A stretch of 64,000 nt of DNA from Lachnospiraceae bacterium (GCA_021201665.1 JAJQEO010000052.1:1-64000), one strand, 5' to 3'; shown: positions 45,792-55,532, counted from the stretch's first letter. Made by a program: numbers and translations. The notes: generated from the letters alone by a model not told the origin.

Positions 45792-45822
45792 GGGGCTGCA
45801 AAATCCATCATTTTGCAGCCCC
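45792..45822 (+). terminator. Strong hairpin after the Rpn-type gene
   Basis: GGGGCTGCAAAAT/ATTTTGCAGCCCC form a near-perfect stem (45792-45822). There is no downstream T-run, so it may block processing rather than terminate efficiently. Confidence 0.5.
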
Positions 45823-45880
45823 GGAGTATATTGTCCAATATGTCTTTTACAACTTTTCTCAAATTACTTATTTCTGTAGT

Positions 45881-45928
45881 CTCTTTTGTAATCTCTTTTG
45901 TAATCTCTTTTGTGGTCTCTTATTTCGA
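45881..45928 (+). repeat. 12-base tandem repeat (CTCTTTTGTAAT), about four copies
   Basis: Three clear 12-base units and a partial one, between the Rpn-type gene and the GH4 gene end. Confidence 0.75.
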
Positions 45929-45953
45929 TGTTCTCGCGCCGCTTCCCCTGCCC

Positions 45954-47327
45954 TCACATCGTCGCCTTCAGCATATCCGCGACCAGTTCACGCACTTCCG
46001 GCTCTCCTGCCCTCCCCTTCACGAGCGGGTCGTTGAGGAATGCCTGTACAAGCAGCTCGGCGTCGCCTTCGAGGGCAGCCTGCAGGACGCGCTCGTGGTT
46101 CTCTACGTGCGGGCGGATCAGCTCATGGATCTCGGGCGTGAGGGCTCCGGCGTAGATGGGACGGATCCTGTCGCGCTCGAAGAGTGCGTTGGTCTCCACG
46201 ACCGCAGCCTGCGGCAGGTTTGAGATCTGCCCGGCGCTGTTCGGGAGGTTGACGTTGCTGACCACGCGGCCGAGACCGCAGAGCGCCTTGATCAGAAGGA
46301 TGCCCTCCTCGCCGGTCGGCTCCAGCGGTATCTCCTCCTCCCCGGATACCAGGCGGGCGGAGCGGGCCAGACGGTCCTTGAGATCCTGCTTGCGCCAGTC
46401 TACCGTTGTCAGGGAAAACTTCCAGCTTTTCACGGTCTCCGGATCCTTCAGGTACTCGTCGCCCGGCATGAATTCCGCCAGATGACGGTCGCCCGCCGCT
46501 GCCAGTACGCCGTATCTGCGGGTCAGATCCATTTTCACGCGATGTGCGCAGTTGAAGGAGGAATTTGCCCAGTTGTGATCCTTCTCGTCCAGTCCTTCCT
46601 CGTAGTGTTCATCCACATATTTTTTCCATATCGGCATCAGATCGATCCCCTGACAGGACGCATAGTCAATCCAGGTAAAATGGTTGATGCCGAGCACGTT
46701 GACCTCGATTTCCCTGCGGTTGATCGGTGCGCAGCCAAGCGCCTGCTCCGCGACCAGCGCGAGCACCTTCTGCGTCCCGAACACCTCGTGGCAGCAGCCG
46801 AAGGCCTTGATTTCCGGGAACACGTGATAGAGTGTCTTCACGCAGAGGGACATCGGGTTGGTGTAGTTGATCACCCACGCCTGCGGGCAGTACTGACGGA
46901 TCGCCCGCGCGAAGCCGGCAAACAGAGGCAGGGTGCGCATCGCGCGCATCATCCCGCCGGGGCCAGCCGTATCTCCCACAGACTGGTAGATGCCCAGCCG
47001 TTCCGGCATATGGACGTCCACAGCCATCTCGTCAAAGGTCTTCGGCAGAATAGAAATAATCACAAAATCCGCCCCGGTGAGCGCCTCTTCCAGCGTGTCC
47101 TTCACCACATACTTCCAGTCCCCGACGCTGTCAGGGCGCGCGGTCAGGTGGTTCCCGATGCATTCATTCGCCTTCGCCGCCGCCTGGTCAATGTCATAGA
47201 GGCGGATGGTACCCGAAAGGGTGTCGTCCATCGCCAGGTCTGTCATAAAGGTCCACGCCCAGCCGCGCGAGCCGCCGCCGATATAGGCGATCTGCAGGTC
47301 TTCTGCTTTTTTTCCGTTAATTCTCAT
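45954..47327 (-). CDS. GH4 glycosidase with CHEV motif, probable alpha-galacturonidase (LplD-like)
   Basis: NAD- and Mn-dependent glycosidase of 457 residues. The Rossmann start is LQIAYIGGGSRGWAW (residues 11-25). The metal/active-site motif is Cys-His-Glu-Val at residues 179-182 inside AFGCCHEVFG, and GINHFTWID follows. In family GH4 the CHEV form is reported for alpha-galacturonidases such as LplD. It sits with an ABC sugar importer and a GH28 polygalacturonase-like gene, which fits galacturonide release from pectin oligomers. It is on the same strand as the importer genes, 280 bases after the second permease. Confidence 0.85.
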   Translation of the reverse strand: MRINGKKAEDLQIAYIGGGSRGWAWTFMTDLAMDDTLSGTIRLYDIDQAAAKANECIGNHLTARPDSVGDWKYVVKDTLEEALTGADFVIISILPKTFDEMAVDVHMPERLGIYQSVGDTAGPGGMMRAMRTLPLFAGFARAIRQYCPQAWVINYTNPMSLCVKTLYHVFPEIKAFGCCHEVFGTQKVLALVAEQALGCAPINRREIEVNVLGINHFTWIDYASCQGIDLMPIWKKYVDEHYEEGLDEKDHNWANSSFNCAHRVKMDLTRRYGVLAAAGDRHLAEFMPGDEYLKDPETVKSWKFSLTTVDWRKQDLKDRLARSARLVSGEEEIPLEPTGEEGILLIKALCGLGRVVSNVNLPNSAGQISNLPQAAVVETNALFERDRIRPIYAGALTPEIHELIRPHVENHERVLQAALEGDAELLVQAFLNDPLVKGRAGEPEVRELVADMLKATM

Positions 47328-47606
47328 GATGTCGTTCTCCTAAAATAGTCAAGTCAGGATTTTCTGCATTTACCATGCTGCACAAATTGTTTTCGTTCCT
47401 GAACCATTTTTAGCAGCCTATATTACATAGCGCAATTTTTATGCACAGTGTTCATTGCCGCATAATCTGTTTCCCGGCAAAAATCTCTTTCCTGCAGCAA
47501 TATTGTCCAAAAAAATATCTTACGTTTCATACGCACTTCGCAGCAAGTGCGAAATACTGTCCTGAATAATTAGAACATATCTGTTTGTAACTGTCTGCTT
47601 TCTGGC

Positions 47607-48452
47607 TCACCCCTTCAGTCCGGATGTGCTGACGCCTTCCACCAGATATTGCTGGAAGAACAGGAAAATCAGCACCGCGGGGATAATCGACAGCGTAGCC
47701 ATGGCGAACATTGCGCCGTAATCCGAAGACGAGCTCGAATCACAGAACAGCTTCAGAGCCAGGCTGACCGGATACTTCACGGTGTTGCTGACATAGAGCA
47801 GTGCGCTGAGGAAGTCGTCCCATCTCCACATAAAAGAGAAAATAACCGCGCTGATCAGGGTTGGCGTCATCAGCGGGAAGATGATCCTTGTAAAAATCGT
47901 ATAATAAGAGCAGCCGTCAATTTTCGCCGCCTCATCCAGCTCCTTCGGAATCCCTTCGATAAAGTTTGTCATCATGTAGACGAAAAATCCCTGGATCGCA
48001 AAGAAATAAGGAACAATCAGCGGCAGATAGCTTCCGACCCAGCCCAGCTTCTGGTACCACAGATACTGCGGGATCATCAGGACCTGCGCCGGCAGCATCA
48101 TGGAGACCAGCATTGCGGCAAATAAAATCTTCCTCCCCCTGAACTCGCACCGCGCAAACCCATAGGCTACAATGGCAGAGGAGAAAACCGTCCCGATGGT
48201 AGCGATGATAGAGATAAACAGAGAGTTCTGGAAAAACACTCTAAAACTCACATTTGCAAAGCCCTTCCAGCCGTTCACATAATTCTCCAGGACAAATTTT
48301 TCCGGAATCAGGCTGCCCGCTGTCGAAAAGATAGTGCTTGTTTCCTTGAAGGAGCTCATAACCATCCAGATCAGCGGATAAATCATCACCAGGCCAAAGC
48401 AAAACACAAGTACATGATAGATGATATTCAAAATTCTCTTTTTTGCCTTCAT
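47607..48452 (-). CDS. Carbohydrate ABC transporter permease (MalG/LplC type)
   Basis: 281 residues, six membrane helices. The EAA loop is present as EGIPKELDEAAKIDGCSYYT near residue 182 and the LPAQVLMIPQYLWYQKLGWV segment precedes it, as in LplC/MalG-type permeases. It starts three bases after the end of the first permease gene and forms the channel with it. Predicted to import plant oligosaccharides, matching the GH4 and GH28 neighbours. Confidence 0.9.
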   Translation of the reverse strand: MKAKKRILNIIYHVLVFCFGLVMIYPLIWMVMSSFKETSTIFSTAGSLIPEKFVLENYVNGWKGFANVSFRVFFQNSLFISIIATIGTVFSSAIVAYGFARCEFRGRKILFAAMLVSMMLPAQVLMIPQYLWYQKLGWVGSYLPLIVPYFFAIQGFFVYMMTNFIEGIPKELDEAAKIDGCSYYTIFTRIIFPLMTPTLISAVIFSFMWRWDDFLSALLYVSNTVKYPVSLALKLFCDSSSSSDYGAMFAMATLSIIPAVLIFLFFQQYLVEGVSTSGLKG

Positions 48453-48455
48453 ATT

Positions 48456-49364
48456 CTAAAACCCTCCGTCATATACCCAGAATTTCCTCGTAGCAAACAG
48501 AATCAGAGTGATCAGCCCGATCAAAAGAAGCATCACCCAGGCCATGGCCGCGCCATAGCCGGCACTTCCGAATTCGAAGGACTGCTGATACATGTATACC
48601 GTGTAGAGCAGTGTAGAGTTCAGCGGCTTGCCCTGCGTGATGATATAGCACTGCGTAAATGCCAGGAACCCATTGATCAGCTGCATGACCAGGTTGAAGT
48701 GGATGTTTGGCGTAATCAGCGGCAAAGTGATGCGGAAGAACTGCTTTGGGCCGTTCGCTCCGTCCACACGAGCCGCCTCATAAAGAGTCGTCGGGATCTG
48801 CTTCAGTGCGGAAAGGAAGATCAGCATCGAGGAACCGAACTGCCAAACAGCCAGAATAATCAGCGTCCACAGAGCCGTCTGCGTATTTCCCAGCCAGGAT
48901 ACCGGCGAATCAATAATACCAAGCGCCATAAAAATCGAGTTGATCGAACCGTTCTGTGAAAACATCCGTTTCCAGAGAACCGCCACAGCCACAGAGCCTC
49001 CGATGATCGACGGCAGATAGTACATCGCGCGGTAGATGCCGGTCATCTTTGTCCCTTTAAAGAGCAACAACGCGACAATCAGCGCGAAGAGCAGCTTCAG
49101 CGGTACAGAAATAAACGCAAACTTAAAGGTAACTTGCAGTGTCGTCCAAAACGTGGTATCTGTAAGCATACGCTGGAAATTTTTCAGCCCGGAAAACGTC
49201 GGCGGCGAAATAATATTGTAGTCACAAAAAGCGTAGTACAGCGACATTCCCATCGGCACAATCATAAACAGGGCAAAGCCGATGATAAACGGAAGCGTAC
49301 AAACCACGCCCGCTGTAGAATTCTTATTCAGCCACTGGCTCAGGGTTTGTTTCTTTTTATTCAT
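48456..49364 (-). CDS. Carbohydrate ABC transporter permease (MalF/LplB type)
   Basis: 302 residues, six membrane helices. The EAA loop is QIPTTLYEAARVDGANGPKQ near residue 199. Together with the gene at 47607 it would form the importer channel; no ATPase gene is in the cluster, so it must use a shared ATPase, as is usual for this family. It follows the substrate-binding gene and a terminator-like hairpin at 49508. Confidence 0.9.
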   Translation of the reverse strand: MNKKKQTLSQWLNKNSTAGVVCTLPFIIGFALFMIVPMGMSLYYAFCDYNIISPPTFSGLKNFQRMLTDTTFWTTLQVTFKFAFISVPLKLLFALIVALLLFKGTKMTGIYRAMYYLPSIIGGSVAVAVLWKRMFSQNGSINSIFMALGIIDSPVSWLGNTQTALWTLIILAVWQFGSSMLIFLSALKQIPTTLYEAARVDGANGPKQFFRITLPLITPNIHFNLVMQLINGFLAFTQCYIITQGKPLNSTLLYTVYMYQQSFEFGSAGYGAAMAWVMLLLIGLITLILFATRKFWVYDGGF

Positions 49365-49383
49365 AATAATGGCTACCTCCTAA

Positions 49384-49500
49384 GCTCATATGTTCGAATA
49401 TATAGGGGATCTAAACTCGTATGTCCGGATATATGGGGGTTCATATTCATATGTGCAGATGTCCGAAAAGCCAGACTCATATATGCAGATATACGGAATT
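49384..49500. repeat. Degenerate repeat upstream of the permease genes
   Basis: Imperfect units of the type CTCATATGTTCGAATATATA recur three to four times, with spacings of 30-40 bases, in the gap between the binding protein and permease genes. Confidence 0.5.
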
Positions 49501-49507
49501 TTCGAAA

Positions 49508-49543
49508 AAACTCTCTGGCCGGAAGCACGCCAGAGAGTTTTCT
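49508..49543 (-). terminator. Terminator-like hairpin between binding-protein and permease genes
   Basis: AAACTCTCTGGC (49508-49519) pairs with GCCAGAGAGTTT (49529-49540) and is flanked by A- and T-runs; on the minus strand six T follow. It could cut transcription so that the binding protein is made in excess over the permeases. Confidence 0.65.
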
Positions 49544-49655
49544 GTCAGATAAAGAAGCTCGTTCCTCTCTATCCGCCATACCGGGCGTGGTCAGGGAAGC
49601 TATTGATTTTTCCCGCGCCCACATCCAAAAAATTCAGTCATTCAATCACCCATCA

Positions 49656-50942
49656 TCAGCGGCTCATGATTGTGTTGCCCTCTGTAAAGAGAGACTCTGC
49701 AGCTTCCGCCGCGTCCATCTGTCCGTAGAGAACCATATCTACCAGCTCGTTTGCATAATTAAATACCTCGCTCGCGCCCTCCGGTACTGCATCACTGATC
49801 GCCGAACTGTTCGGAGTCACAACATCGTTGATAAACGTTGTAACAGCCTGAGCGGTCTCATCGAGCAGCGGGGAGATTGCTTCCGCGACAACCGATGTGG
49901 CCGGAATGCCTCTCTCACCGAGCAGGATCTCGTTTGCTTCTACGGAGTTGATGATATAATCAAGAACCTTGACAGCCTCTTCCTCATTCTCTCCGGCGTC
50001 ACGAGTCACAGAGAAGAACTGGCTCGGCTTCAGGAAGTCAGACTTTACAGGGTCGTCAGACGGCCAGGTCGTGATCGCGACTTCCATATCCTCCGGAGCA
50101 GCCTCCGTCATGGCCGCCAGCTGGTTGGACCAGAAGAATGCGCACCAGGACTGCGTAGACTCTGACGAATAATAGATCAGCGGGCTCTCTTCTACGGAGT
50201 TGGATGTCAGCTCTGCGTGAATATCCGCGCCGATGATCCAGCCTTCCTCTGCGCCGATCTGATAGATCTCAAAGAAGCGCTCAAATGCGGAGGAATCCTC
50301 TACGTTCAGACCATCCTCAGTGAACATGTTTGTGATATCCTCAGATCTTAAAATGTACGGAAGCCAGTTATCAGCCGCTTCATACGGCAGGTCGGTCTTG
50401 ATGCCGGTCTCTTCGTAAATCTGACGCGCAATATCCATGAACTCATCCAGAGTCATGTTGTCATTGATTTCAATCCCCAGCTCATCCGTCAGGGTCTTAT
50501 TGTAAAGAAGCGCTGGAGCGTTCACACCATTGCAGATCGCAACCAGCTTGCCGTCCACGGTGCCGGAAGCCAGAATGCCCTCACTGATGTTGGACACATC
50601 AAGCAGTCCGCTCTCAACATATGGAGTCAGGTCGATCAGCAGGTCATTGGAAGCATACTGATTGACATACGTGTAATCCATCTGGATCAGCTCCGGAAGA
50701 GCATTGCCCGCTGCCGCTGTCGCCAGCTTAGTCCAGTAGTCATCGTAATCAGCCGCCTGAGTATCAAAGGTAATCCCTTCATTCTCAGACGCATACAGAT
50801 CCAGCACCGCCTGCGTACGCTCGGTACGGGTCTGATTTCCCCACCATGCAAAGGTGAGCGTGGTCTCTGCGGAAGCATAGCAGCCTGCCATAGCCGTCAG
50901 TGCGGTTGTCGCCGCCAGCGCGGCAATCAGTTTTCTCTTCAT
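49656..50942 (-). CDS. Extracellular solute-binding lipoprotein of the sugar importer
   Basis: 428 residues. A lipoprotein signal (KRKLIAALAATTALTAMAGC, lipobox AMAGC at residues 17-21) directs it to the outer face of the membrane. The mature part is a family 1 solute-binding protein (TLTFAWWGNQTRTERTQAVL and AYDDYWTKLATAAAGNALPE-like core). It captures oligosaccharides for the two permeases; the pectin context suggests galacturonides. It is the first gene of the importer operon and is divergent from the AraC regulator. Confidence 0.9.
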   Translation of the reverse strand: MKRKLIAALAATTALTAMAGCYASAETTLTFAWWGNQTRTERTQAVLDLYASENEGITFDTQAADYDDYWTKLATAAAGNALPELIQMDYTYVNQYASNDLLIDLTPYVESGLLDVSNISEGILASGTVDGKLVAICNGVNAPALLYNKTLTDELGIEINDNMTLDEFMDIARQIYEETGIKTDLPYEAADNWLPYILRSEDITNMFTEDGLNVEDSSAFERFFEIYQIGAEEGWIIGADIHAELTSNSVEESPLIYYSSESTQSWCAFFWSNQLAAMTEAAPEDMEVAITTWPSDDPVKSDFLKPSQFFSVTRDAGENEEEAVKVLDYIINSVEANEILLGERGIPATSVVAEAISPLLDETAQAVTTFINDVVTPNSSAISDAVPEGASEVFNYANELVDMVLYGQMDAAEAAESLFTEGNTIMSR

Positions 50943-51297
50943 TTCGTTTCCTCCTTGAATTCATTTTGATGAAAAACGATCCTGTCGTTTTCCCATGAGC
51001 GAATGATAAACCATGCGGGCAATCATCCGGTCATTTTGCTCTGAGCAGGACGATCAGCCGCACAGGCAGTCATCCGGCCGTTTTCATGAAGCATTTCGGT
51101 CTGTACAGAAGCCTTTTGGCTCTGTCATGAGAGTATTTTACCGGGAGACGTTTCTATTTAATACCAAAATAATGTGTGTTTTTTGCAAAAACTACATATT
51201 TTTTGTCTTTATTAGTCAGATTGCACTTTTTCCGGCTTTATCTATCCCATTTTTCATGCTATAATCGGTTAGAATTTGAATCTTCAGGAGCAAAAAT
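50943..51297. promoter_or_regulatory. Divergent promoter region of the pectin locus
   Basis: The extended -10 box TGCTATAAT lies at 51257-51265, serving the AraC gene; AGGAGC lies before its ATG. A leftward promoter for the binding protein is expected but not clear. Several GATGA/CATCCGG-like short repeats occur (50990-51110), which could be sites for the AraC regulator. Confidence 0.45.
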
Positions 51298-52146
51298 ATG
51301 GATAAATTGACCAATGCCGCAAATGTTAATTATTTTCTGTTTATTGAGCGGAAAACGCGGGCGCCCTCCTATCAAATGTCCTATGAGCACTGTCATGATT
51401 TCAGCGAGCTCTTTTATCTGAAAAGCGGGCGCTGTGTCTATACTGTGCTGGATGCCAGGTACGAACTGAGTGCAGGCGATTTTCTGATCATCGCGCCAGG
51501 AGAACCACACGCTACCCGCTATGAGGGACCGGCACAGTGCGAACGGATCACCTTTTACTGTCAGAAAAGTGCTTTCCCGGAGGAATTCCGAAACCAATAT
51601 CCGGAAGTAATCGACATTCTGGATAAGACCAGTAAAATCACCCTTGAGCAAAAATATCAGCTGGATGCAGAAAAACTGGTGCTTCGAATTTCACAGGAAA
51701 GCATCCGAATGGATACGTACGCTTCTGAATCCATCCGCTATCTGACCCTTTGCCTGCTGATCTCCTTAAAACGCAGCGGCCATTTTATGGTAAATGTAAC
51801 GGAAAAAGAGGCTTACAGCAAAGATATCCTTGATGCAATTGAATACGTGAGGCAGAACTATCCTCTGCCGCTTACCCTTGAGGATGCCGCGCGCAGGGCG
51901 GGTCTCAGTCCCACTTATTTTTCCAAAAAGTTTCACCATGCAACCGGTAATACCTTCAAAAAATACGTAAATGAAATCCGCATCCTGAACGCAAAGCAGA
52001 TGCTGCTCTCTACAGATGACTCTGTCACAAAGATCGCGATCAGCTGCGGATTCGGCAGCAGCAATTATTTTAAAGATGTCTTCCGGCGGATGACAGGGGT
52101 ATCCCCGCGGGAATACCGCAAAAAATCCGCTGAAGCTTCGGAATAG
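51298..52146 (+). CDS. AraC family transcriptional regulator
   Basis: 282 residues. The N-terminal cupin has the sugar-sensor region YEHCHDFSELFYLKSGRCVY near residue 29 and PGEPHATRYEGPAQCERITF. The C-terminal 100 residues have two helix-turn-helices (LTLEDAARRAGLSPTYFSKK and VTKIAISCGFGSSNYFKDVF, with the RRMTGVSPREYR end). It should control the flanking importer and polygalacturonase genes. It is divergent from the binding-protein gene. Confidence 0.92.
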   Translation: MDKLTNAANVNYFLFIERKTRAPSYQMSYEHCHDFSELFYLKSGRCVYTVLDARYELSAGDFLIIAPGEPHATRYEGPAQCERITFYCQKSAFPEEFRNQYPEVIDILDKTSKITLEQKYQLDAEKLVLRISQESIRMDTYASESIRYLTLCLLISLKRSGHFMVNVTEKEAYSKDILDAIEYVRQNYPLPLTLEDAARRAGLSPTYFSKKFHHATGNTFKKYVNEIRILNAKQMLLSTDDSVTKIAISCGFGSSNYFKDVFRRMTGVSPREYRKKSAEASE

Positions 52147-52215
52147 TGATTGACCCGTCCTGAAACTTATGGTATTGTCAAAAAGCTATGCTATTTCTCA
52201 TCCAGGAGGAAATTT

Positions 52216-53544
52216 ATGATTTACGACATTCTTGATTACGGCGCCGTCGGAGATGGTGTGACATTGGATACCGCGGCCATTCAGAAGGCCATCGACCTCT
52301 GTGCCGCGAACGGCGGCGGACAGGTGCTGTTACCCGGCGGCAACACGTTCCGCAGCGGTTCTCTTGTACTGAAATCTTTTGTAGAGCTCCATCTGGAGGC
52401 CGGAGCCACACTGAAGGCGAGCGATGATCTGCGGGATTTCGACCTTTTTCATAAAAATGTGGTAATTGAGAAGGGGCTGGACGTCCCCACCTATGAAAAC
52501 TGCGAATATGCCGGCGCACCCTTCCTGTATTTCATCTACGCCAAAGACGCGCAGGACGTCTCCATTACCGGCACAGGCGCCATTGACGGAAACGAGGAGA
52601 TTTTCTATGGAACAGTCACGAAATGGCACATCGACGGCTCCTTCTATCCGCGGATGCCGCTGCTGTTTCTGGAGCATATCGAGAATCTCACCATACGCGA
52701 CGTCACGCTGACCAGAAGCGCGTTCTGGACCACCCACATGGTCGGCTGCAATAAGGTCGTGATCGACGGCGTCCGCATCCTGAACAACCTGCGCCTGGCC
52801 AACTGCGACGGCATCGACCCGGACCACTGCCAGAACGTCCACATCAGCAACTGCCACATTGAGACAGCCGACGACTGCATTGTCCTGAAAAATACGCTTC
52901 ATGCCATGCACTACGGTTCCTGCGAAAACATCGTCGTCACGAACTGTACCCTGAAATCCACCAGCGCCGCCATCAAGATCGGCACGGAAACCGAAGATGT
53001 CTTTCGCAATATTCTGATAGATAATTGCATTATCTATGGAACCAACCGCGGTATTTCCCTGATGCTCCGCGACAAGGGCGGCATCGAAAACGCCCAGTTC
53101 TCAAACATCAGCATCCAGACCCGGATGTTCTCAAAGGCTCACTGGTGGGGCGCGGCCGAGCCGATCGCCATCACTGCTGTCAGGCGCAGGGCAGAGAGTC
53201 CCATCGGCCAGATTCGGAATATCCGTTTCCAGAATATCAGCTGTGACGGCGAGAACGGCATCCTGATCTACGGCGACGAGTCGAAAAACATTTCCGGCAT
53301 CGACTTCGACGGGATCCGCCTGCATATCCGCCGGATCACAGACTGGCCAAAGGATCTCCACGACCTGCGCCCGGACGCCGACAACACGATCCTTAAGGAT
53401 TCCCTGCGCGGAATCTATGTGCGCAACGCACGTGATATCCGCTTTGGACGGACATCCATTACTACGGACGAAGAAAGTGCCGCTCAGATCGAGGAAGTGA
53501 CCTGCGTCATTGACTGCGAGGGAGTTGACGGAGTACCGGAGTGA
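52216..53544 (+). CDS. GH28 polygalacturonase-like glycosidase
   Basis: 443 residues, right-handed beta-helix of family GH28 (IYDILDYGAVGDGVTLDTAA at the start, as in pectin-cleaving enzymes). Catalytic Asp residues are expected in NCDGIDPDHC near residue 196 and IETADDCIVLKN near residue 215. No signal peptide, so it acts in the cytosol on imported oligomers, probably as an exo-enzyme. The start at 52216 has AGGAGGAAATTT upstream. It follows the AraC gene on the same strand. Confidence 0.85.
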   Translation: MIYDILDYGAVGDGVTLDTAAIQKAIDLCAANGGGQVLLPGGNTFRSGSLVLKSFVELHLEAGATLKASDDLRDFDLFHKNVVIEKGLDVPTYENCEYAGAPFLYFIYAKDAQDVSITGTGAIDGNEEIFYGTVTKWHIDGSFYPRMPLLFLEHIENLTIRDVTLTRSAFWTTHMVGCNKVVIDGVRILNNLRLANCDGIDPDHCQNVHISNCHIETADDCIVLKNTLHAMHYGSCENIVVTNCTLKSTSAAIKIGTETEDVFRNILIDNCIIYGTNRGISLMLRDKGGIENAQFSNISIQTRMFSKAHWWGAAEPIAITAVRRRAESPIGQIRNIRFQNISCDGENGILIYGDESKNISGIDFDGIRLHIRRITDWPKDLHDLRPDADNTILKDSLRGIYVRNARDIRFGRTSITTDEESAAQIEEVTCVIDCEGVDGVPE

Positions 53545-53636
53545 CCTGTGTCCTCTGCCGGATGCTCTTGATTCTACTGTGGACGAATATTGGAAGGCCA
53601 AAAAAACTTCTGGAAGAAACAGCCGTAACCGTTTGA
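53545..53636 (+). pseudogene. 3' fragment of an Rpn-type nuclease gene
   Basis: The codons LPDALDSTVDEYWKAKK and, after a one-base shift, KLLEETAVTV with a stop match the last 30 residues of the protein at 44843-45733 (ALNSTVEEYKKAKKLLTET). No 5' part remains. It overlaps nothing and is a leftover of a decayed copy. Confidence 0.65.
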
Positions 53637-53766
53637 CGCAAATAAAGAAAAAAAGCGGCCCCGCACTTTCGTGCGGAGTCGCATCTATCGTACATTTTGA
53701 TTACAAAACATTTAGTAACGACCAAACTCGCTCTAACTTGTCCAAGACCGTCCCTGAAATTTCACC

Positions 53767-54705
53767 TTACACCCACGCCTTCACCTGCTCGTACACGCCC
53801 TGGCCGTCGAGCTGGTACTTCTTCAGAAGCTCCAGTGCCGGGCCGGACTCGCCGAAGACATCCTGCACGCCGATCTTCATTACCGGCGCAGGATAATTCG
53901 CGCAGAGCGCGTCGCACACTGCGCTGCCGAGGCCGCCGATCACGGAATGCTCTTCCACAGTCACGATCCTGCCGGTCTTTTTCGCGCACGCGACCACCAG
54001 CTCCTCATCCAGGGGCTTGAGAGTGTGGATATTCACGATCTGGGCGGAAATGCCGTCCGCCGCGAGCAGCTCGGCCGCCTCCAGCGCACTGTTCACGCAC
54101 AGGCCGGTCGCGATGATCGTCACATCGGTACCCTCTTTTAAGACGACGCCCTTTCCGATCTCAAATTTATAGTCAGGTCTGTCATTGATCACCGGCACTG
54201 CCAGCCGCCCGAAGCGCAGATAAACCGGACCCTCGTACTCGTAAGCAGCCTTTACCGCCGCTCTGGCCTCGACGTCGTCCGAGGGATTGATCACCACCAT
54301 GCCCGGGATCGCGCGCATCAGTGCCATATCCTCATTTGCCTGATGGGAAGCGCCGTCCTCACCCACAGAAATGCCTGCGTGGGTCGCGCCGATCTTGACG
54401 TTCAGATGCGGGTAGCCGATCGAGTTCCTCACCTGCTCATAGGCACGTCCGGAAGCGAACATAGCGAACGTGCTGACAAACGGCACCTTGCCGGTCGTCG
54501 ACAGTCCCGCGGCGATGCCCATCATGTTGCACTCCGCGATCCCGCAGTCAATGTGGCGCTCCGGGAACACCTTTTTAAAGGTATCGGTCTTGGTCGCGTT
54601 CGCAAGGTCCGCGTCCAGTACCAGAAGATTGTCATGCTCTTTCCCAAGCTCTACCAGAGCATTTCCATAGCTCTGTCTCGTAGCGATTTTCTTTACTTCT
54701 GACAT
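53767..54705 (-). CDS. Transketolase, C-terminal subunit
   Basis: 312 residues containing the transketolase pyrimidine-binding (PP-like) region GAASHQ-type TGISVGEDGASHQANEDMAL near residue 112 and the C-terminal domain. It pairs with the next gene; together they make a split transketolase of the kind common in Clostridia. Used to convert pentose phosphates. It overlaps the N-terminal subunit gene by 13 bases, translationally coupled. Confidence 0.9.
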   Translation of the reverse strand: MSEVKKIATRQSYGNALVELGKEHDNLLVLDADLANATKTDTFKKVFPERHIDCGIAECNMMGIAAGLSTTGKVPFVSTFAMFASGRAYEQVRNSIGYPHLNVKIGATHAGISVGEDGASHQANEDMALMRAIPGMVVINPSDDVEARAAVKAAYEYEGPVYLRFGRLAVPVINDRPDYKFEIGKGVVLKEGTDVTIIATGLCVNSALEAAELLAADGISAQIVNIHTLKPLDEELVVACAKKTGRIVTVEEHSVIGGLGSAVCDALCANYPAPVMKIGVQDVFGESGPALELLKKYQLDGQGVYEQVKAWV

Positions 54706-55532
54706 AATGCTTCCCCCACTTTCTCCAGATCTGCCATCGCGACCGCGTATTCCTCATCGTTCGGCGCCTTGCCGTGCCAGCCTACCTGACCTTCCATAAA
54801 GGAAACGCCCTTGCCCTTGAGGGTCTTCATGATAATCGCTGTCGGCATGCCCTTCACCGTGCGCGCTTCCGCAAACGCATCCGCGAGCTGCTGCATGTCA
54901 TTGCCGTCCGCCACGTTGATCACGTGGAAATTAAACGCCTCGAATTTCTTGTCAATCGGGTACGGGGAGCAGACGTCCTCGATCTTACCGTCGATCTGCA
55001 GGCCGTTGTTGTCCACGATCACACAGAGATTGTCCAGCTTGCGGTGGCCGGCAAACATCGCCGCCTCCCATACCTGTCCTTCCTCAATCTCGCCGTCGCC
55101 GAGCAGTGTATACACGCGGTAAGACTTCTCATCCATCTTTCCTGCGAGCGCCATACCCACTGCCGCCGAGATTCCCTGTCCGAGGGAGCCCGAAGACATA
55201 TCAATCCCCGGGATATGCTGCATACACGGATGCCCCTGCAGATGAGACCCCGTGTGCCGCAGCGTCACCAGATCCTCCACCGGGAAATATCCCCGGTGCG
55301 CCATCGCCGAATAATACCCCGGCGCATTGTGTCCCTTGGAGAGGACAAAACGGTCGCGGTCCGGATCCTTCGGATTCTTCGGGTCAATATTCATCTCCTG
55401 AAAATACAGATACGTAAAAACATCCGCTGACGAGAGCGATCCGCCCGGATGCCCCGCCTTCGCACTGTGTACGCCCGTCACAATGCCCTTGCGAACCTCG
55501 TTCGCCATTTTTTGCAATTCAAGAATTGTCAT
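54693..55532 (-). CDS. Transketolase, N-terminal subunit
   Basis: 279 residues carrying the thiamine-diphosphate binding domain: HSAKAGHPGGSLSSADVFTY near residue 22, GHNAPGYYSAMAHRGYF, and the TPP motif TLLGDGEIEEGQVWEAAMFA near residue 143 with NNGLQIDG. It is upstream of the C-terminal subunit and near araD, linking it to pentose use. Confidence 0.92.
   Translation of the reverse strand: MTILELQKMANEVRKGIVTGVHSAKAGHPGGSLSSADVFTYLYFQEMNIDPKNPKDPDRDRFVLSKGHNAPGYYSAMAHRGYFPVEDLVTLRHTGSHLQGHPCMQHIPGIDMSSGSLGQGISAAVGMALAGKMDEKSYRVYTLLGDGEIEEGQVWEAAMFAGHRKLDNLCVIVDNNGLQIDGKIEDVCSPYPIDKKFEAFNFHVINVADGNDMQQLADAFAEARTVKGMPTAIIMKTLKGKGVSFMEGQVGWHGKAPNDEEYAVAMADLEKVGEALCQK

Noticed and set aside
45791-45823. 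Riboswitch or attenuator after the Rpn-type gene
   Set aside because: A single long hairpin with no conserved core and no downstream gene on that strand.
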